Shown piece after piece: positions 23,918-33,522 of a DNA stretch of 39,010 nt. Under the pieces are notes generated by a model. It ran no database searches. It was not told the DNA's origin and saw only the letters and a program-made list of their open reading frames with translations. The position numbers were made by a program, and so were the translations under genes. How positions within the stretch are numbered: position 1 is the first letter of the stretch; the number at the start of each line of letters is the position of its first letter. The DNA comes from an uncultured Microbacterium sp. (GTDB taxonomy: Bacteria > Actinomycetota > Actinomycetes > Actinomycetales > Microbacteriaceae). The stretch is taken from contig CAJYJO010000024.1 in the NCBI GenBank assembly GCA_913774845.1, positions 1-39,010 of the forward strand, in the 5' to 3' direction.

Positions 23918-24477
23918 CGATTCGCTACGGGAAGCAACTGGCCGCGCGGGAGACACCCATTCCGGGGGTGCTGTTGTTCGATCTCCCCGTGCATGGCGAC
24001 AACCGTGGGTGGTTCAAGGAGAACTGGCAGCGCGAAAAGATGCTCGAGTTGGGGTTACCCGATTTCGGACCTGTGCAGAACAACATCTCCTTCAATGATG
24101 CGGTCGGCACAACACGTGGCATTCATGCTGAGCCGTGGGACAAATTCATCTCGACCGCGGTGGGATCGGTCTTCGGCGCCTGGGTCGATCTGCGCGCGGG
24201 TACGAGCTTCGGTACGGTTTTCACAGCGGAACTCGACCCGTCCACGGCGATCTTCGTTCCCCGTGGCGTGGGCAATTCCTATCAGACCCTCGAGCCGAAC
24301 ACTGCCTACACCTATCTCGTCAACGATCATTGGAGCGCAGAGAAGGTGGAGGAGTACTCCTTCCTGAACCTGGCGGACGAGACCGTGGCCATCGACTGGC
24401 CCATCGCTCTCGACGATGTCGAGCTGTCAGAAAAAGACCGAGCACACCCCCGGCTGTCCGAAGTTCAGCCGCTCTGA
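23914..24477 (+). CDS. rmlC: dTDP-4-dehydrorhamnose 3,5-epimerase-like cupin, 187 aa
   Basis: RmlC-family epimerase acting on the 4-keto product of RmlB. Motifs: DNRGWFKENW (typical D.RG.F.E), TTRGIHAEPWDK with the catalytic His at 71, the VDLRAGTSFG segment, FVPRGVGNSYQTLEPN, and AYTYLVNDHWSAEK with the Tyr position of the base pair. The phrase HAEPWDK is a variant of the usual HxQ.P..Q.K and marks a subfamily; whether it epimerises both C3 and C5 is not certain. ATG 23914 overlaps the SDR stop. The stop is 14 bp from the convergent rmlA stop. Confidence 0.88.
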   Translation: MTIRYGKQLAARETPIPGVLLFDLPVHGDNRGWFKENWQREKMLELGLPDFGPVQNNISFNDAVGTTRGIHAEPWDKFISTAVGSVFGAWVDLRAGTSFGTVFTAELDPSTAIFVPRGVGNSYQTLEPNTAYTYLVNDHWSAEKVEEYSFLNLADETVAIDWPIALDDVELSEKDRAHPRLSEVQPL

Positions 24478-24491
24478 CATGCCGGAGTCGT

Positions 24492-25361
24492 TCAGCGCCC
24501 CTGCTCGAGAGCCTTCATGAGGTAGGTGCCATACCCACTCTTGATGAGCGGTTCTGCCCGCTCACGCAGTTGGTCATCTGAAAGGAACCCGAGGCGCCAG
24601 GCGACCTCTTCGGGACAGCCGATGGAGAGCCCCTGTCGTCGCTCGACGGTGCGAATGAATTCCGTTGCTTCGCTCAACGAATCGAAGGTGCCCGTGTCCA
24701 GCCACGCGGTGCCGCGGGGGAGTACCTCTACCTGCAGGGCGCCCCGCCGGAGATACTCCAAGTTCACGTCCGTGATCTCAAGCTCGCCGCGCGGTGAAGG
24801 CTGCAGGTTCTTCGCGATCTCGACGACGTCATTGTCGTAGAAGTACAGCCCGGGTACGGCGTAATTGCTCTTGGGATGGGTGGGTTTCTCCTCCAGAGAG
24901 ACGACGCGTCCGTCCACGTCGAATTCGACGACTCCGTAGGCGGTCGGATCATCCACCCAATAGCCGAACACGACGCCTCCCGTCAGGGAGGTGTAGTTGC
25001 GGAACCGGGTTCCCATACCGAGGCCGTAGAAGATGTTGTCGCCCAATACGAGTGCGACCGAGTCGCCGCCGATGTGATCTTCGCCGAGGACGAATGCCTG
25101 GGCAAGCCCGTCGGGAGTGGGTTGCTGAGCATAGGAGATCGACACTCCGAATTGCGATCCGTCGCCCAGCAGGCGTTCGAACTGCGACGCATCGTGCGGT
25201 GTCGTGATGACGAGAATATCCCGGATGCCGGCAAGAATAAGTGTCGACAGCGGGTAATAGATCATGGGTTTGTCATAGACCGGCACGAGCTGCTTCGAGA
25301 CTCCGAGGGTGATCGGGTGGAGTCGGGAACCCGTACCTCCCGCAAGGATGATTCCACGCAT
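24492..25361 (-). CDS. rmlA: Glucose-1-phosphate thymidylyltransferase, 289 aa
   Basis: First enzyme of dTDP-sugar synthesis: glucose-1-phosphate + dTTP to dTDP-glucose. [18 protein letters not shown] holds the nucleotide loop (G8-R13), [19 protein letters not shown], the metal Asp in [10 protein letters not shown] (D108), [37 protein letters not shown] and [13 protein letters not shown] are all typical of RmlA. ATG 25361 starts at the invariant motif; the in-frame codon at 25400 adds unrelated residues. It diverges from rmlB with a 69-bp spacer and converges on rmlC. Normal length for the family. Confidence 0.97.
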   Translation of the reverse strand: MRGIILAGGTGSRLHPITLGVSKQLVPVYDKPMIYYPLSTLILAGIRDILVITTPHDASQFERLLGDGSQFGVSISYAQQPTPDGLAQAFVLGEDHIGGDSVALVLGDNIFYGLGMGTRFRNYTSLTGGVVFGYWVDDPTAYGVVEFDVDGRVVSLEEKPTHPKSNYAVPGLYFYDNDVVEIAKNLQPSPRGELEITDVNLEYLRRGALQVEVLPRGTAWLDTGTFDSLSEATEFIRTVERRQGLSIGCPEEVAWRLGFLSDDQLRERAEPLIKSGYGTYLMKALEQGR

Positions 25362-25364
25362 TGA

Positions 25365-26429
<1,065 letters not shown>

Positions 26430-26432
26430 CGA

Positions 26433-26473
26433 CGCTCTCTGGGACGACCGCGCTGCGGTCGTCCCAGAGAGCG
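26433..26473. terminator. Strong bidirectional terminator hairpin, 19-bp stem, 3-nt loop
   Basis: Positions 26433-26451 pair perfectly with 26455-26473 around the loop GCT. It lies between the stops of rmlB (26429, plus) and wzt (26478, minus), so it can serve both convergent genes. Confidence 0.85.
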
Positions 26474-26477
26474 ACTC

Positions 26478-27704
26478 TCAGGAGCCGGTCGTCGCCGACC
26501 CCTCCACGGCGATGCGAAGGTAGCCCGTGGCCTGCGGGTCGAACTCCACGTTGAAGGAGGTCGCCTGCATGATGTTGTGGAGATCGTTCCCCTGATCGTC
26601 GATGAGGGTCGCGTTGACAAAGTACTTGCCGCCACCGAGAGCAGGGCTTTTCAGAACGAACGAGACCTCTCCGCGGCCGTCGATCGGGGGCACCGGGGTC
26701 TCAAGCCAGTCCGTGCCGGTGACGAACATCTTTTGACCCATCTTGTCGTCGATCTGGATGCGGCAACCCCATTCGTCGAGACGGGATGCCTCTACGGTCA
26801 GGCGGATCTCGAGGTCGTCGCCGGGTTGGAGCGCAGCGCCCGGCTCACGGCCGGCAACGACGGCACTGACACCAGTCACAGCCCCCGTCGCGTGCGGGGC
26901 GGAGGTCTCGACGGCGGCTCGCTCGGCCAGGCGACGTTCCTCCAGCAGATCGCGGAATCGCGCGACTGCCGTCGGGGGCTTGCCGTCGAAGATGACCTCC
27001 CCGTGATGCAGCAGCACGCAACGACCGCACAACTCCATCACCTGATCCAGCGAATGGCTCACGAGGATGATGGTGCGGCCCTGCTGCTGAAAGTCACGGA
27101 TGCGGTCCATGCACTTCCGCTGGAAGGCTTCATCGCCGACCGCGAGGACCTCATCGACGAGAAGAACATCAGGATCGGTGTGCACAGCCACTGCAAAGGC
27201 GAGGCGCACATACATTCCGGAGGAGTAGAACTTGACCTGTGTGTCGATGAAGTCGCCGATCGACGCGAAGGCGACGATGTCGTCGAACTGTGCCTCTGTC
27301 TCTTCGCGGCTGAGGCCGAGAACGGATGCGTTCAGGAACACATTCTCTCGGCCGGTCAGGTCGGGGTGGAAACCCGCGCCGAGTTCGAGCAATGCGGCGA
27401 GACGACCGCGTTCCTCAACTGTCCCCGATGTCGGTTCGACGATGCCGCCGATGACTTTGAGGAGCGTGCTCTTGCCGGAGCCGTTGTGTCCGATGAGGCC
27501 GATGGTCTCGCCTGCGTAGATGTCGAGGGTGACGTCGCGGAGCGCCCAGAACTCCTTCTTGTGACGGCGCCCGGCGCGACCCAGAGTGACCACGCGCTCT
27601 TTGATCGACGAATCCTTGCGGATCGTGAACTTCTTGGAGACGTTTCGGATGCGCGCGACCTCGGGGCGGAGGCCGTTCTCGCGGGCAGCAGCGGAAGAGG
27701 ACAT
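26478..27704 (-). CDS. wzt: Polysaccharide ABC exporter ATPase with Wzt_C-like C-terminal domain, 408 aa
   Basis: Nucleotide-binding subunit of a Wzm/Wzt (TagGH-like) glycan exporter. Walker A GHNGSGKST (72-80), the atypical signature YSSGM (160-164) usual for this subfamily, Walker B LLVDEVLAVGDE (181-192), and the switch His in ILVSHSLDQV. The N-terminus carries the conserved VSKKFTIRKDSSIKERV, typical of Wzt. Residues 265-408 are an extra beta-sandwich-like region (PGDDLEIRLTVEAS ... WGCRIQIDDKMGQKMF ... GGKYFVNATLIDDQGNDLHN) matching the carbohydrate-binding C-terminal domain of Wzt that recognises the terminal sugar of its export substrate. Its stop follows the shared hairpin; wzm lies 3 bp upstream. 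Confidence 0.93.
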   Translation of the reverse strand: MSSSAAARENGLRPEVARIRNVSKKFTIRKDSSIKERVVTLGRAGRRHKKEFWALRDVTLDIYAGETIGLIGHNGSGKSTLLKVIGGIVEPTSGTVEERGRLAALLELGAGFHPDLTGRENVFLNASVLGLSREETEAQFDDIVAFASIGDFIDTQVKFYSSGMYVRLAFAVAVHTDPDVLLVDEVLAVGDEAFQRKCMDRIRDFQQQGRTIILVSHSLDQVMELCGRCVLLHHGEVIFDGKPPTAVARFRDLLEERRLAERAAVETSAPHATGAVTGVSAVVAGREPGAALQPGDDLEIRLTVEASRLDEWGCRIQIDDKMGQKMFVTGTDWLETPVPPIDGRGEVSFVLKSPALGGGKYFVNATLIDDQGNDLHNIMQATSFNVEFDPQATGYLRIAVEGSATTGS

Positions 27705-27707
27705 GAG

Positions 27708-28619
27708 TCAGAGCTCCTGGGCGAAGTTGCCCTGCAGGCGGATGAAGACACGGTGACAGACCAGGAGGAGCGCGATCCCGATCACGCCGGCAATACCCAT
27801 TCGGGTGAGCAGATCGCCGGGCCACTCGACGGCATCGCCCGCGACCCAGAACGCGCGCTGAAAACCCAGCACGGCAAGCGTGAGGGGATTGTTCGTATAG
27901 ATCTCGAGCACGGTCGGGGACGGCACGAGCGACTTCACCATCTGCCACGAGTAGACGACGGGGCTCGCCCAGAACATCAGCATCGTGAGGACTTCCACCA
28001 GGTACTGAACGTCGCGGAGATAGACGTTGATCGCGCTGAAAAGAAGGGCGAAAGCCGTGCCGTAGACGACGATGAGGAGGAGTGCCGGCACGAAGTAGAC
28101 GATCTGCAGATGAAACGGAGGCTTGGCGACGATGAGGGTGGCGCCGAGGAGCACGATGAGTTGGATGCCGAAATTGAAAAGTGCCGAGCCGACGCTGGAA
28201 AGCGGGAAGACCTCACGCGGAAGGTAGACCTTCTTGACCAATCCGGCGTTCGTCAACACGGAGCCCGTTCCTCCGACGACTATCTCGGTGAAGAGGCCGA
28301 TGGCGGACAGACCCGCGAACACGTAGACGGCGAAGTCCGGAATGCTCTTGGCAGCCTGGAGAAACTGCCCCATCACGATGAAGTACACCGCGAGTTGGAT
28401 CAGCGGCCGTATCAAGGACCAGAAGAAGCCGAGCGTCGAATCCTTGTAGCGCGCCTTCAAATCGCGACGCACCAGCAGCCCGAGCATTTCGCGATGCGAG
28501 AAGACGGCACGCATGGCCCCCCACCAGGCTCCTCGGCCGCTCATCGCGCCGACGGGCTGGAGCGGGGTCTCCGACAGCCGTCGCAGCCGAAGCGCGGCCT
28601 GATCCTGTGAATTGGACAT
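27708..28619 (-). CDS. wzm: Polysaccharide ABC exporter permease (ABC-2 type), 303 aa
   Basis: Membrane subunit of the ABC glycan exporter. Six hydrophobic segments, the amphipathic coupling region REMLGLLVRRDLKARYKDST near residues 43-62 and the FFWSLIRPLIQLAVYFIVMG segment are typical of Wzm/TagG/ABC-2 permeases; the C-terminal GIALLLVCHRVFIRLQGNF is the final TM plus short tail. Precedes wzt by 3 bp, so one operon. The ATG at 28619 has a -10-like hexamer 7 nt upstream, so the pair has its own promoter. Confidence 0.92.
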   Translation of the reverse strand: MSNSQDQAALRLRRLSETPLQPVGAMSGRGAWWGAMRAVFSHREMLGLLVRRDLKARYKDSTLGFFWSLIRPLIQLAVYFIVMGQFLQAAKSIPDFAVYVFAGLSAIGLFTEIVVGGTGSVLTNAGLVKKVYLPREVFPLSSVGSALFNFGIQLIVLLGATLIVAKPPFHLQIVYFVPALLLIVVYGTAFALLFSAINVYLRDVQYLVEVLTMLMFWASPVVYSWQMVKSLVPSPTVLEIYTNNPLTLAVLGFQRAFWVAGDAVEWPGDLLTRMGIAGVIGIALLLVCHRVFIRLQGNFAQEL

Positions 28620-28626
28620 CCTTGAG

Positions 28627-28632
28627 ATTCTA
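28627..28632 (-). promoter_or_regulatory. -10 hexamer TAGAAT, leaderless-type, for wzm-wzt
   Basis: Minus-strand TAGAAT ends 7 nt before the wzm ATG. The spacer CTCAAGG ends in a partial Shine-Dalgarno too close to the start to serve well. The rest of 28633-28751 shows no gene. Confidence 0.6.
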
Positions 28633-28751
28633 CCTTTCTCAGGCTCTCGCGCCGCGCGACGGCCCGCCCGTGGGGACGCTTCTCAGGGACTCACCAAGCG
28701 AGCAGGCCCTCGGGAAGGAACGGCCGCTCGTGGTCGAGCGCGGAAAACGCA

Positions 28752-29831
28752 TCAGTGGGACAGACGTCCGAATGCTTCGATCATGCCGTCGGCGGATGCG
28801 TCCCACGTGAATCTCTGCGCACGGGCAAGGCCGTCCCGGGTCATCTGCGCTCGTGCATCGTCATTCGACAACGTCTGCTCGATCCGTCGGGCAATGTCCG
28901 CCGGGTCGAGCGGGTCGAAGTAACGAACGGCGTCCGCGCCGACCTCACGGAGAACCGGAATGTCCGAACAAATGACCGGGCAGCCGCGCTCCATGCCCTC
29001 GAGCACCGGCAGACCGAAGCCCTCGAACAATGTGGGGAAGACCACCGCCGCCGACGAGCGGTACAGGTTCTCGACCTCGTCCTTCGTCAGCCACCCGCGC
29101 AGGTCGACCCACTTCTCGATGCCGAGGTCGGCGGCGACGGCCCGGAGCGGGTCGTCGCCATGGCTGCCGGAGATGGTCAGGACGGGCCGCGACGTCTCGG
29201 GGATGAGCGCGAGCGCCTCGAGCAGCCGAGGGAAGTTCTTGTGCGGCATCCGGTTGCCGAGGCTGAAGAGGCCCGACCGGGGCTGCGGGCTCGAGTCGTC
29301 GCGAACGCCTGACCCGCCGGGGTGCACGACGGTCACATCGTCGGCGGAGCGTCCGGTGACCTCGAGGATGTCGGCGCGGGCGGCCTCCGACACCGTGACG
29401 ATGTGGGATGCCGCGCGAGCGGCACCGCCGATGAGGAGCTTCGTGGGGATGACGCCGATCTTGCTGGGGAGGAACTCCGGACGCTTGAAGGCCAAGACGT
29501 CGTGGAGCGTCAGAATCATCGGTACTGAGGGTCGTGGCGGCCCGAAGTTGGCGGGTGCGTGGATGAGGTCGGCATCCGCGGATCGAGCCGCACGGGAAAC
29601 GCCGAAGAGCTCGCCCCAGGCCCATTGCGGGCGTTTATCGCACTGCAGGCCCGAATCGATGAGTCGGCCCGGGAACCAGTCGGCGCCGGCGGCCACCAGC
29701 TCCCTGCTGGCATAACCGACGAATTCCCAGCCGGGGCGATCCGCGAGACGCGAGTAGATCTCGCGTGCCACGGTCTCGGTGCCGCCCTGCTTGCCGGTGA
29801 AGAACAGCAAATCGACGAGCACACGGGTCAC
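28752..29831 (-). CDS. Family 4 glycosyltransferase (mannosyltransferase-like), 359 aa
   Basis: GT-B enzyme. N-terminal Gly-rich loop FTGKQGGTETVAREI (12-26), HIVTVSEAARADI in the linker region, a DVTVVHPGGSGV donor-side strand, SLGNRMPHKNFPRLLEAL typical of GT4, and the EX7E motif in FEGFGLPVLEGME. The GTG start overlaps the Wzx stop by 4 bp. It is the last gene of a five-gene minus-strand operon. Sugar specificity is not readable. Confidence 0.9.
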   Translation of the reverse strand: MTRVLVDLLFFTGKQGGTETVAREIYSRLADRPGWEFVGYASRELVAAGADWFPGRLIDSGLQCDKRPQWAWGELFGVSRAARSADADLIHAPANFGPPRPSVPMILTLHDVLAFKRPEFLPSKIGVIPTKLLIGGAARAASHIVTVSEAARADILEVTGRSADDVTVVHPGGSGVRDDSSPQPRSGLFSLGNRMPHKNFPRLLEALALIPETSRPVLTISGSHGDDPLRAVAADLGIEKWVDLRGWLTKDEVENLYRSSAAVVFPTLFEGFGLPVLEGMERGCPVICSDIPVLREVGADAVRYFDPLDPADIARRIEQTLSNDDARAQMTRDGLARAQRFTWDASADGMIEAFGRLSH

Positions 29832-31081
29832 GAGCTGATCCTATCGTCGGGGCCGTCGAGGCTCGGGGTGGTGTCGTGGGCCGGGGGAGCGGCGACGAGT
29901 TCCACGTAGGAGCGTCGCGTGCGACGGATCATCCACGCGGTGGAGACGGCTTCGGTGAGCGCGTATCCGATGGCGGTGCCGAGCGGGCCGACGGCGAAGG
30001 TCAGGGCGATCATCACGGGGAGGCCGACGGCGCTGGCCACGAGCGTCGCGACCATCACGGTGGACGTGGCGTTCGCGGGGAAGAGGAAGTGGCGGATCAT
30101 CGACGTGCGGGCCGAGTAGCAGGCGAACGAGAAGCCGAGCACGATGACGATCCCGAGAGGGGCGGCGGCCTGTTCACCGAAGAGCAGCAGGCTGACGAAC
30201 GACCCCAGCGACCCCAGGGCCACCCAGCCGAGCAGCCCCATCCCGATGTGGAGTCCGAGTGCGCGGCGCAGGCGATGTGCGCGCGCGTCTCCGGTGACCT
30301 CGGCGGTCCAGTACTGCAGCGCGTTGGCGAGGGTGATGGGAAGGAACTGGCCGAGCTTGACCATCTTGTCGCCCGAGGCGTAACCGGCGGCGTCCCCCGG
30401 GCTGACGGCGGTGACGAGGGGGACGGGGACCGACGAGTACAGGCCCAGAGCACCCTCGTTGACGGCGACGTGCCCCGTGAGGCGGAACAGGCTCGGGATG
30501 CCGCGACGCGATGGCCAGGCGGCCGGGAAGCGCCGCAGGATCCGCCCGGTGTACAGCGCCGTGCCGATCAGCGTGACCGCGATGCCGGACAGGGGGTACA
30601 GCTCGACCGGCGCGCCGAGGAAGCCGATGGCCCCGGCCACGAAGATGGCCGCGATCACACGGGGAACCGCGTCGTAAAGAGCGATCGACCACGGGTCGCC
30701 GAGCCCCACCGCGAACCACGTGTACGACATCGCGATGAGCGCGCCCTGCAGACCCATCAGGACGGCGAGCAGCGCGTGTCCGTCGGAGGCGACGAGGGCA
30801 CAGACGACCGCCATGATCGGCAGCGCGATGAGGGCGGTCAGCGACCGGACGGTGAGCGCCTCGCGGTAGAGCTCGCCGCGTCGGACATCGGATGTCACGG
30901 AGACCATCGCCGGACCGACGGTCGTCCACCCGAAAGCCAGCGCGATCGCCGCGAACGTGCCGACCGCCTCGCCGGCCAGAGCACTCGCCCATCCCTCGGG
31001 CCCGGTCGTACGTGCGAGGAACGGAAGGACGACGAGGGGCGAGACGGCGGCGAGAGCGGGTAGGACGGTGAAGCCCAGCAA
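29828..31081 (-). CDS. Wzx-like polysaccharide flippase (MOP superfamily), about 417 aa
   Basis: Twelve or so hydrophobic segments without soluble domains, with the family's usual LPFLARTTGPEGW after the first helix and PLSGIAVTLIGTALY, YASGDKMVKLGQFLPITLANALQYW, typical of Wzx/RfbX-type flippases that translocate polyprenyl-linked oligosaccharides. The start is uncertain: no in-frame ATG or GTG lies between the preceding gene and the first helix; TTG 31081 is the first conventional codon, but the basic residues RATRRR just upstream look like part of the protein, so a rarer start is possible. Its stop overlaps the GT4 start. Neighbours are glycosyltransferases. Confidence 0.82.
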   Translation of the reverse strand: MLGFTVLPALAAVSPLVVLPFLARTTGPEGWASALAGEAVGTFAAIALAFGWTTVGPAMVSVTSDVRRGELYREALTVRSLTALIALPIMAVVCALVASDGHALLAVLMGLQGALIAMSYTWFAVGLGDPWSIALYDAVPRVIAAIFVAGAIGFLGAPVELYPLSGIAVTLIGTALYTGRILRRFPAAWPSRRGIPSLFRLTGHVAVNEGALGLYSSVPVPLVTAVSPGDAAGYASGDKMVKLGQFLPITLANALQYWTAEVTGDARAHRLRRALGLHIGMGLLGWVALGSLGSFVSLLLFGEQAAAPLGIVIVLGFSFACYSARTSMIRHFLFPANATSTVMVATLVASAVGLPVMIALTFAVGPLGTAIGYALTEAVSTAWMIRRTRRSYVELVAAPPAHDTTPSLDGPDDRISS

Positions 31082-31131
31082 CCGCCGACGCGTGGCCCGG
31101 CCGTCGGGCGGGGAGGCGGCGATGACGCGTC

Positions 31132-32328
31132 CTAGCTCTCGATGACGGCTTCGGGACGCTGCTCGCGCCGCGGCGTGGTGAGAACGCCCGAGAAGAAGCT
31201 CATCATCGCGGTCTGGAAGCCGAGGATGATCAGCAGCGCGCTCGGCACGGCGATCCGCACGGCCTGCGCCGCGTTCTGCTGACCGAAGTCGAGATTGCCC
31301 CACAGGGCGACCTGCACGATGCCGATGACGATGCCGAGGACGAACAGTCCGACACCGATCAGCAGACCGCGCTCGGCGGACCACTTCGCGACGATCCGTC
31401 GATACCGCTCACTCGTCGGGAGGAAACCCTCCTGTGTGGCGTACAGCTTGGTGAGCCAGAAGAACAGCAGAGATTGGAACCCGATCACGCACAGGGCGCT
31501 CGCGTAGACCATCGTCGTGACGTCGAAGCCGACGCCGCCGACGTTCACTCCGCCGAAGGCCAGCACGCCCACGGCGATCGCGCCGAGGAAGAACGCGACC
31601 AGACCGGGGTAGACGAACAGCCACCGGGGGGCGAAGAGCAGGAGGAAACGCAGGTGACGCCACCCGTCGTGCCAGCTGCGCAGGTGCGGCGGGCGCGAGC
31701 GGCCGTCCTTCTTCAGCGTCGTGGGCACCTCTTCGATGCGGAAACGGGCCAGCGAGGCGCGCACGACCATCTCGGAGGCGAACTCCATGCCCGTGGTCTG
31801 CAGGTCGAGCTCGCGGATGCGGGCACGGTTGAAGCCGCGCAGGCCGCAGTGGAAATCGCGGATACCGGGCTTGAAGAAGAGCTCGCCGATGAACGACAGC
31901 ACCGGGTTTCCGAGGTACTTGTGCAGCGGGGGCATGGCGCCGGGGGCGATACCGCCGCGGAAGCGGTTGCCCATGACGAGATCGGCGCCGGCGCGCAGCC
32001 GCTCGACGAAGGGCTCGAGGTTCTCGAAATCGTAGCTGTCGTCGGCGTCGGCCATGATGACGTAGCGCCCGCGGGCTGTCTCGATGCCGTTGATGAGCGC
32101 GGCGCCGTAGCCCCGGCGCGGGGCGTGCGACACACGCGCGCCGAGTCGCTCGGCGATGGCCTGCGAGCCGTCGGTGCTGCCGTTGTCGGAGATGAGCACT
32201 TCTCCCCGGATGCCGCTGCGGTCCAGGAACCCCTGTGCCTTGCGGATGCAGACCTCGAGCGTCTCGGCCTCGTTGAGGCAGGGCATGAGGATCGTCAGTT
32301 CGACGTCCGTCGGTGCGGGAGTGGTCAC
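31132..32328 (-). CDS. Membrane-bound family 2 glycosyltransferase (DPM1/GtrB-like), 398 aa
   Basis: GT-A domain at residues 1-230: LTILMPCLNEAETLE, DNGSTDGSQAIAE, YVIMADADDSYDF with the DxD-type ADADD, LVMGNRFRGGIAPGAMPPLHK, RDFHCGLRGFNR and MEFASEMVVRA, all typical of polyprenyl-phosphate glycosyltransferases that make lipid-linked monosaccharide donors. Residues 235-385 contain about four TM helices. It could feed the GT-C proteins at 33523 and 13224, which would use lipid-linked sugars; this is inference. GTG start overlaps the upstream GT4 stop (32325-32328). Confidence 0.9.
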   Translation of the reverse strand: MTTPAPTDVELTILMPCLNEAETLEVCIRKAQGFLDRSGIRGEVLISDNGSTDGSQAIAERLGARVSHAPRRGYGAALINGIETARGRYVIMADADDSYDFENLEPFVERLRAGADLVMGNRFRGGIAPGAMPPLHKYLGNPVLSFIGELFFKPGIRDFHCGLRGFNRARIRELDLQTTGMEFASEMVVRASLARFRIEEVPTTLKKDGRSRPPHLRSWHDGWRHLRFLLLFAPRWLFVYPGLVAFFLGAIAVGVLAFGGVNVGGVGFDVTTMVYASALCVIGFQSLLFFWLTKLYATQEGFLPTSERYRRIVAKWSAERGLLIGVGLFVLGIVIGIVQVALWGNLDFGQQNAAQAVRIAVPSALLIILGFQTAMMSFFSGVLTTPRREQRPEAVIES

Positions 32329-33521
32329 GGGCTGTCTTCTTTCGTCTTCACCGAGGCGGGGCTCGGCAGCGGCAGTGCCGAGAGGATCCCTTCCACGGTG
32401 CGGCGGATGGTGCGGGTGTCGAGGGCGGTGTCGTACCAGGCGCGTGCGGAGCGGCGCAGGTCGTCACCGCCGTCGACGACGTCCCGGATGGCCCGGGCGA
32501 GATCGGTGGGGTCGATGGTGGGGGAGACGACGCCGTTCACTCCGGCGTCGATGAGTTCGGTCGAGGCGTTGCCCTCGTCGTCGACGAGGACGACAGGGGT
32601 GCCGTGAGCGTTGGCCTCGACCACGACGAGACCGTACCCCTCGCGCCGCGACGGGTTCACCAGGCACACCGCGCCGTGCAGGAGCGCGTCGAGATCGGCA
32701 TCCGAGACGAAGCCCGGGAGGTCGGTCCAGGCGTCGCCGCCGACCCTGCTGACCTCCGCGTGGACGGCGTCGGAACTCGGGCCGGTGCCGAGGATCACGA
32801 GACGCAGATCGGGGACGCTCTCGCGCGCCGCGGCGACCGCCGCGGGAAGGACCTCGACACGCTTGTCGGGGATGTGCCGGCCGACGTAGAGCACGTAGGG
32901 CGGCGACGCCGCGGGCCCGGCCTCGGCGACCTCGACGGCGCCGTCGATGAGACCGGGACTGACCAGCGGGGGACGACGCAGCCCCTCCCGACGCAGACGG
33001 GTGGCGCTCAGCTGCGAGTGGCACGTCGCGAGCGGGGTCACGGCGATGGCGGCGCGCTGCAGGACCCAGGCGATCGTTCCGGTGACCGCACCCGAGTACT
33101 CGACCCACTGCCGACGGTGCCACACCTCGAGGTAGTCGACGACGAGCTTCGTCCCCGAGCCCAGGAGCGCGAGTCGTGCAGCGAAGACGTTGAAGATCGG
33201 CAGGCCGCTGACGATGACGGCGGCGTAGCGGCGCCGTCGCGGCAGGAGAGCGGCGAACAGCGCGGCGGCGTAACGGAGGGCGGCGGGGATGCGGCGCACC
33301 CCGCCCGCGTCGTAGAGCGAGAGGCGAGGCGTGATCGGCAGGATGCGGAAGTGCTCTTCGGTCGGGGTCGCGCCGTCCCACTGCACCGACGTGAGGTAGT
33401 CGACGTCGAATCCCTCGCGACCGAGCACATCCGCCATGGCGCGGTACTGCCGCTCGCCTCCTCCCGTCGAGTAGGGGAAGAGGCAGTCGTAGGCGACGGC
33501 GACCGTCGTGGCGCGGGTCAC
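32325..33521 (-). CDS. Family 4 glycosyltransferase, 398 aa
   Basis: GT-B enzyme: AYDCLFPYSTGGGERQ near the N-terminus (Gly-rich acceptor loop), VLYVGRHIPDKRVEVLPAAV in the donor domain, RLVILGTGPSS, and the EX7E motif with GYGLVVVEANAHGTPVV. GTG 33521 begins the family-like sequence; the reading frame extends upstream to 33740 over unrelated sequence inside the neighbouring gene. One base separates it from the DUF6541-type gene stop. A GT4 of a wall glycan, donor unknown. Confidence 0.9.
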   Translation of the reverse strand: MTRATTVAVAYDCLFPYSTGGGERQYRAMADVLGREGFDVDYLTSVQWDGATPTEEHFRILPITPRLSLYDAGGVRRIPAALRYAAALFAALLPRRRRYAAVIVSGLPIFNVFAARLALLGSGTKLVVDYLEVWHRRQWVEYSGAVTGTIAWVLQRAAIAVTPLATCHSQLSATRLRREGLRRPPLVSPGLIDGAVEVAEAGPAASPPYVLYVGRHIPDKRVEVLPAAVAAARESVPDLRLVILGTGPSSDAVHAEVSRVGGDAWTDLPGFVSDADLDALLHGAVCLVNPSRREGYGLVVVEANAHGTPVVLVDDEGNASTELIDAGVNGVVSPTIDPTDLARAIRDVVDGGDDLRRSARAWYDTALDTRTIRRTVEGILSALPLPSPASVKTKEDSP

Positions 33522-33522
33522 G

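Noticed and set aside
26577-28610. 677-codon plus-strand reading frame antisense to wzt and wzm
   Set aside because: High-GC codon shadow; both strands cannot be coding here and the minus strand carries clear ABC transporter motifs.
28725-28740. Terminator hairpin after the GT4 gene at 28752
   Set aside because: Only a 6-bp stem (CGCTCG/CGAGCG) with a 4-nt loop and no T-run; too weak to call.
29876-31063. 395-codon plus-strand frame over the flippase gene
   Set aside because: Antisense low-complexity (GDE/RH-rich) translation; the minus strand encodes a hydrophobic flippase.
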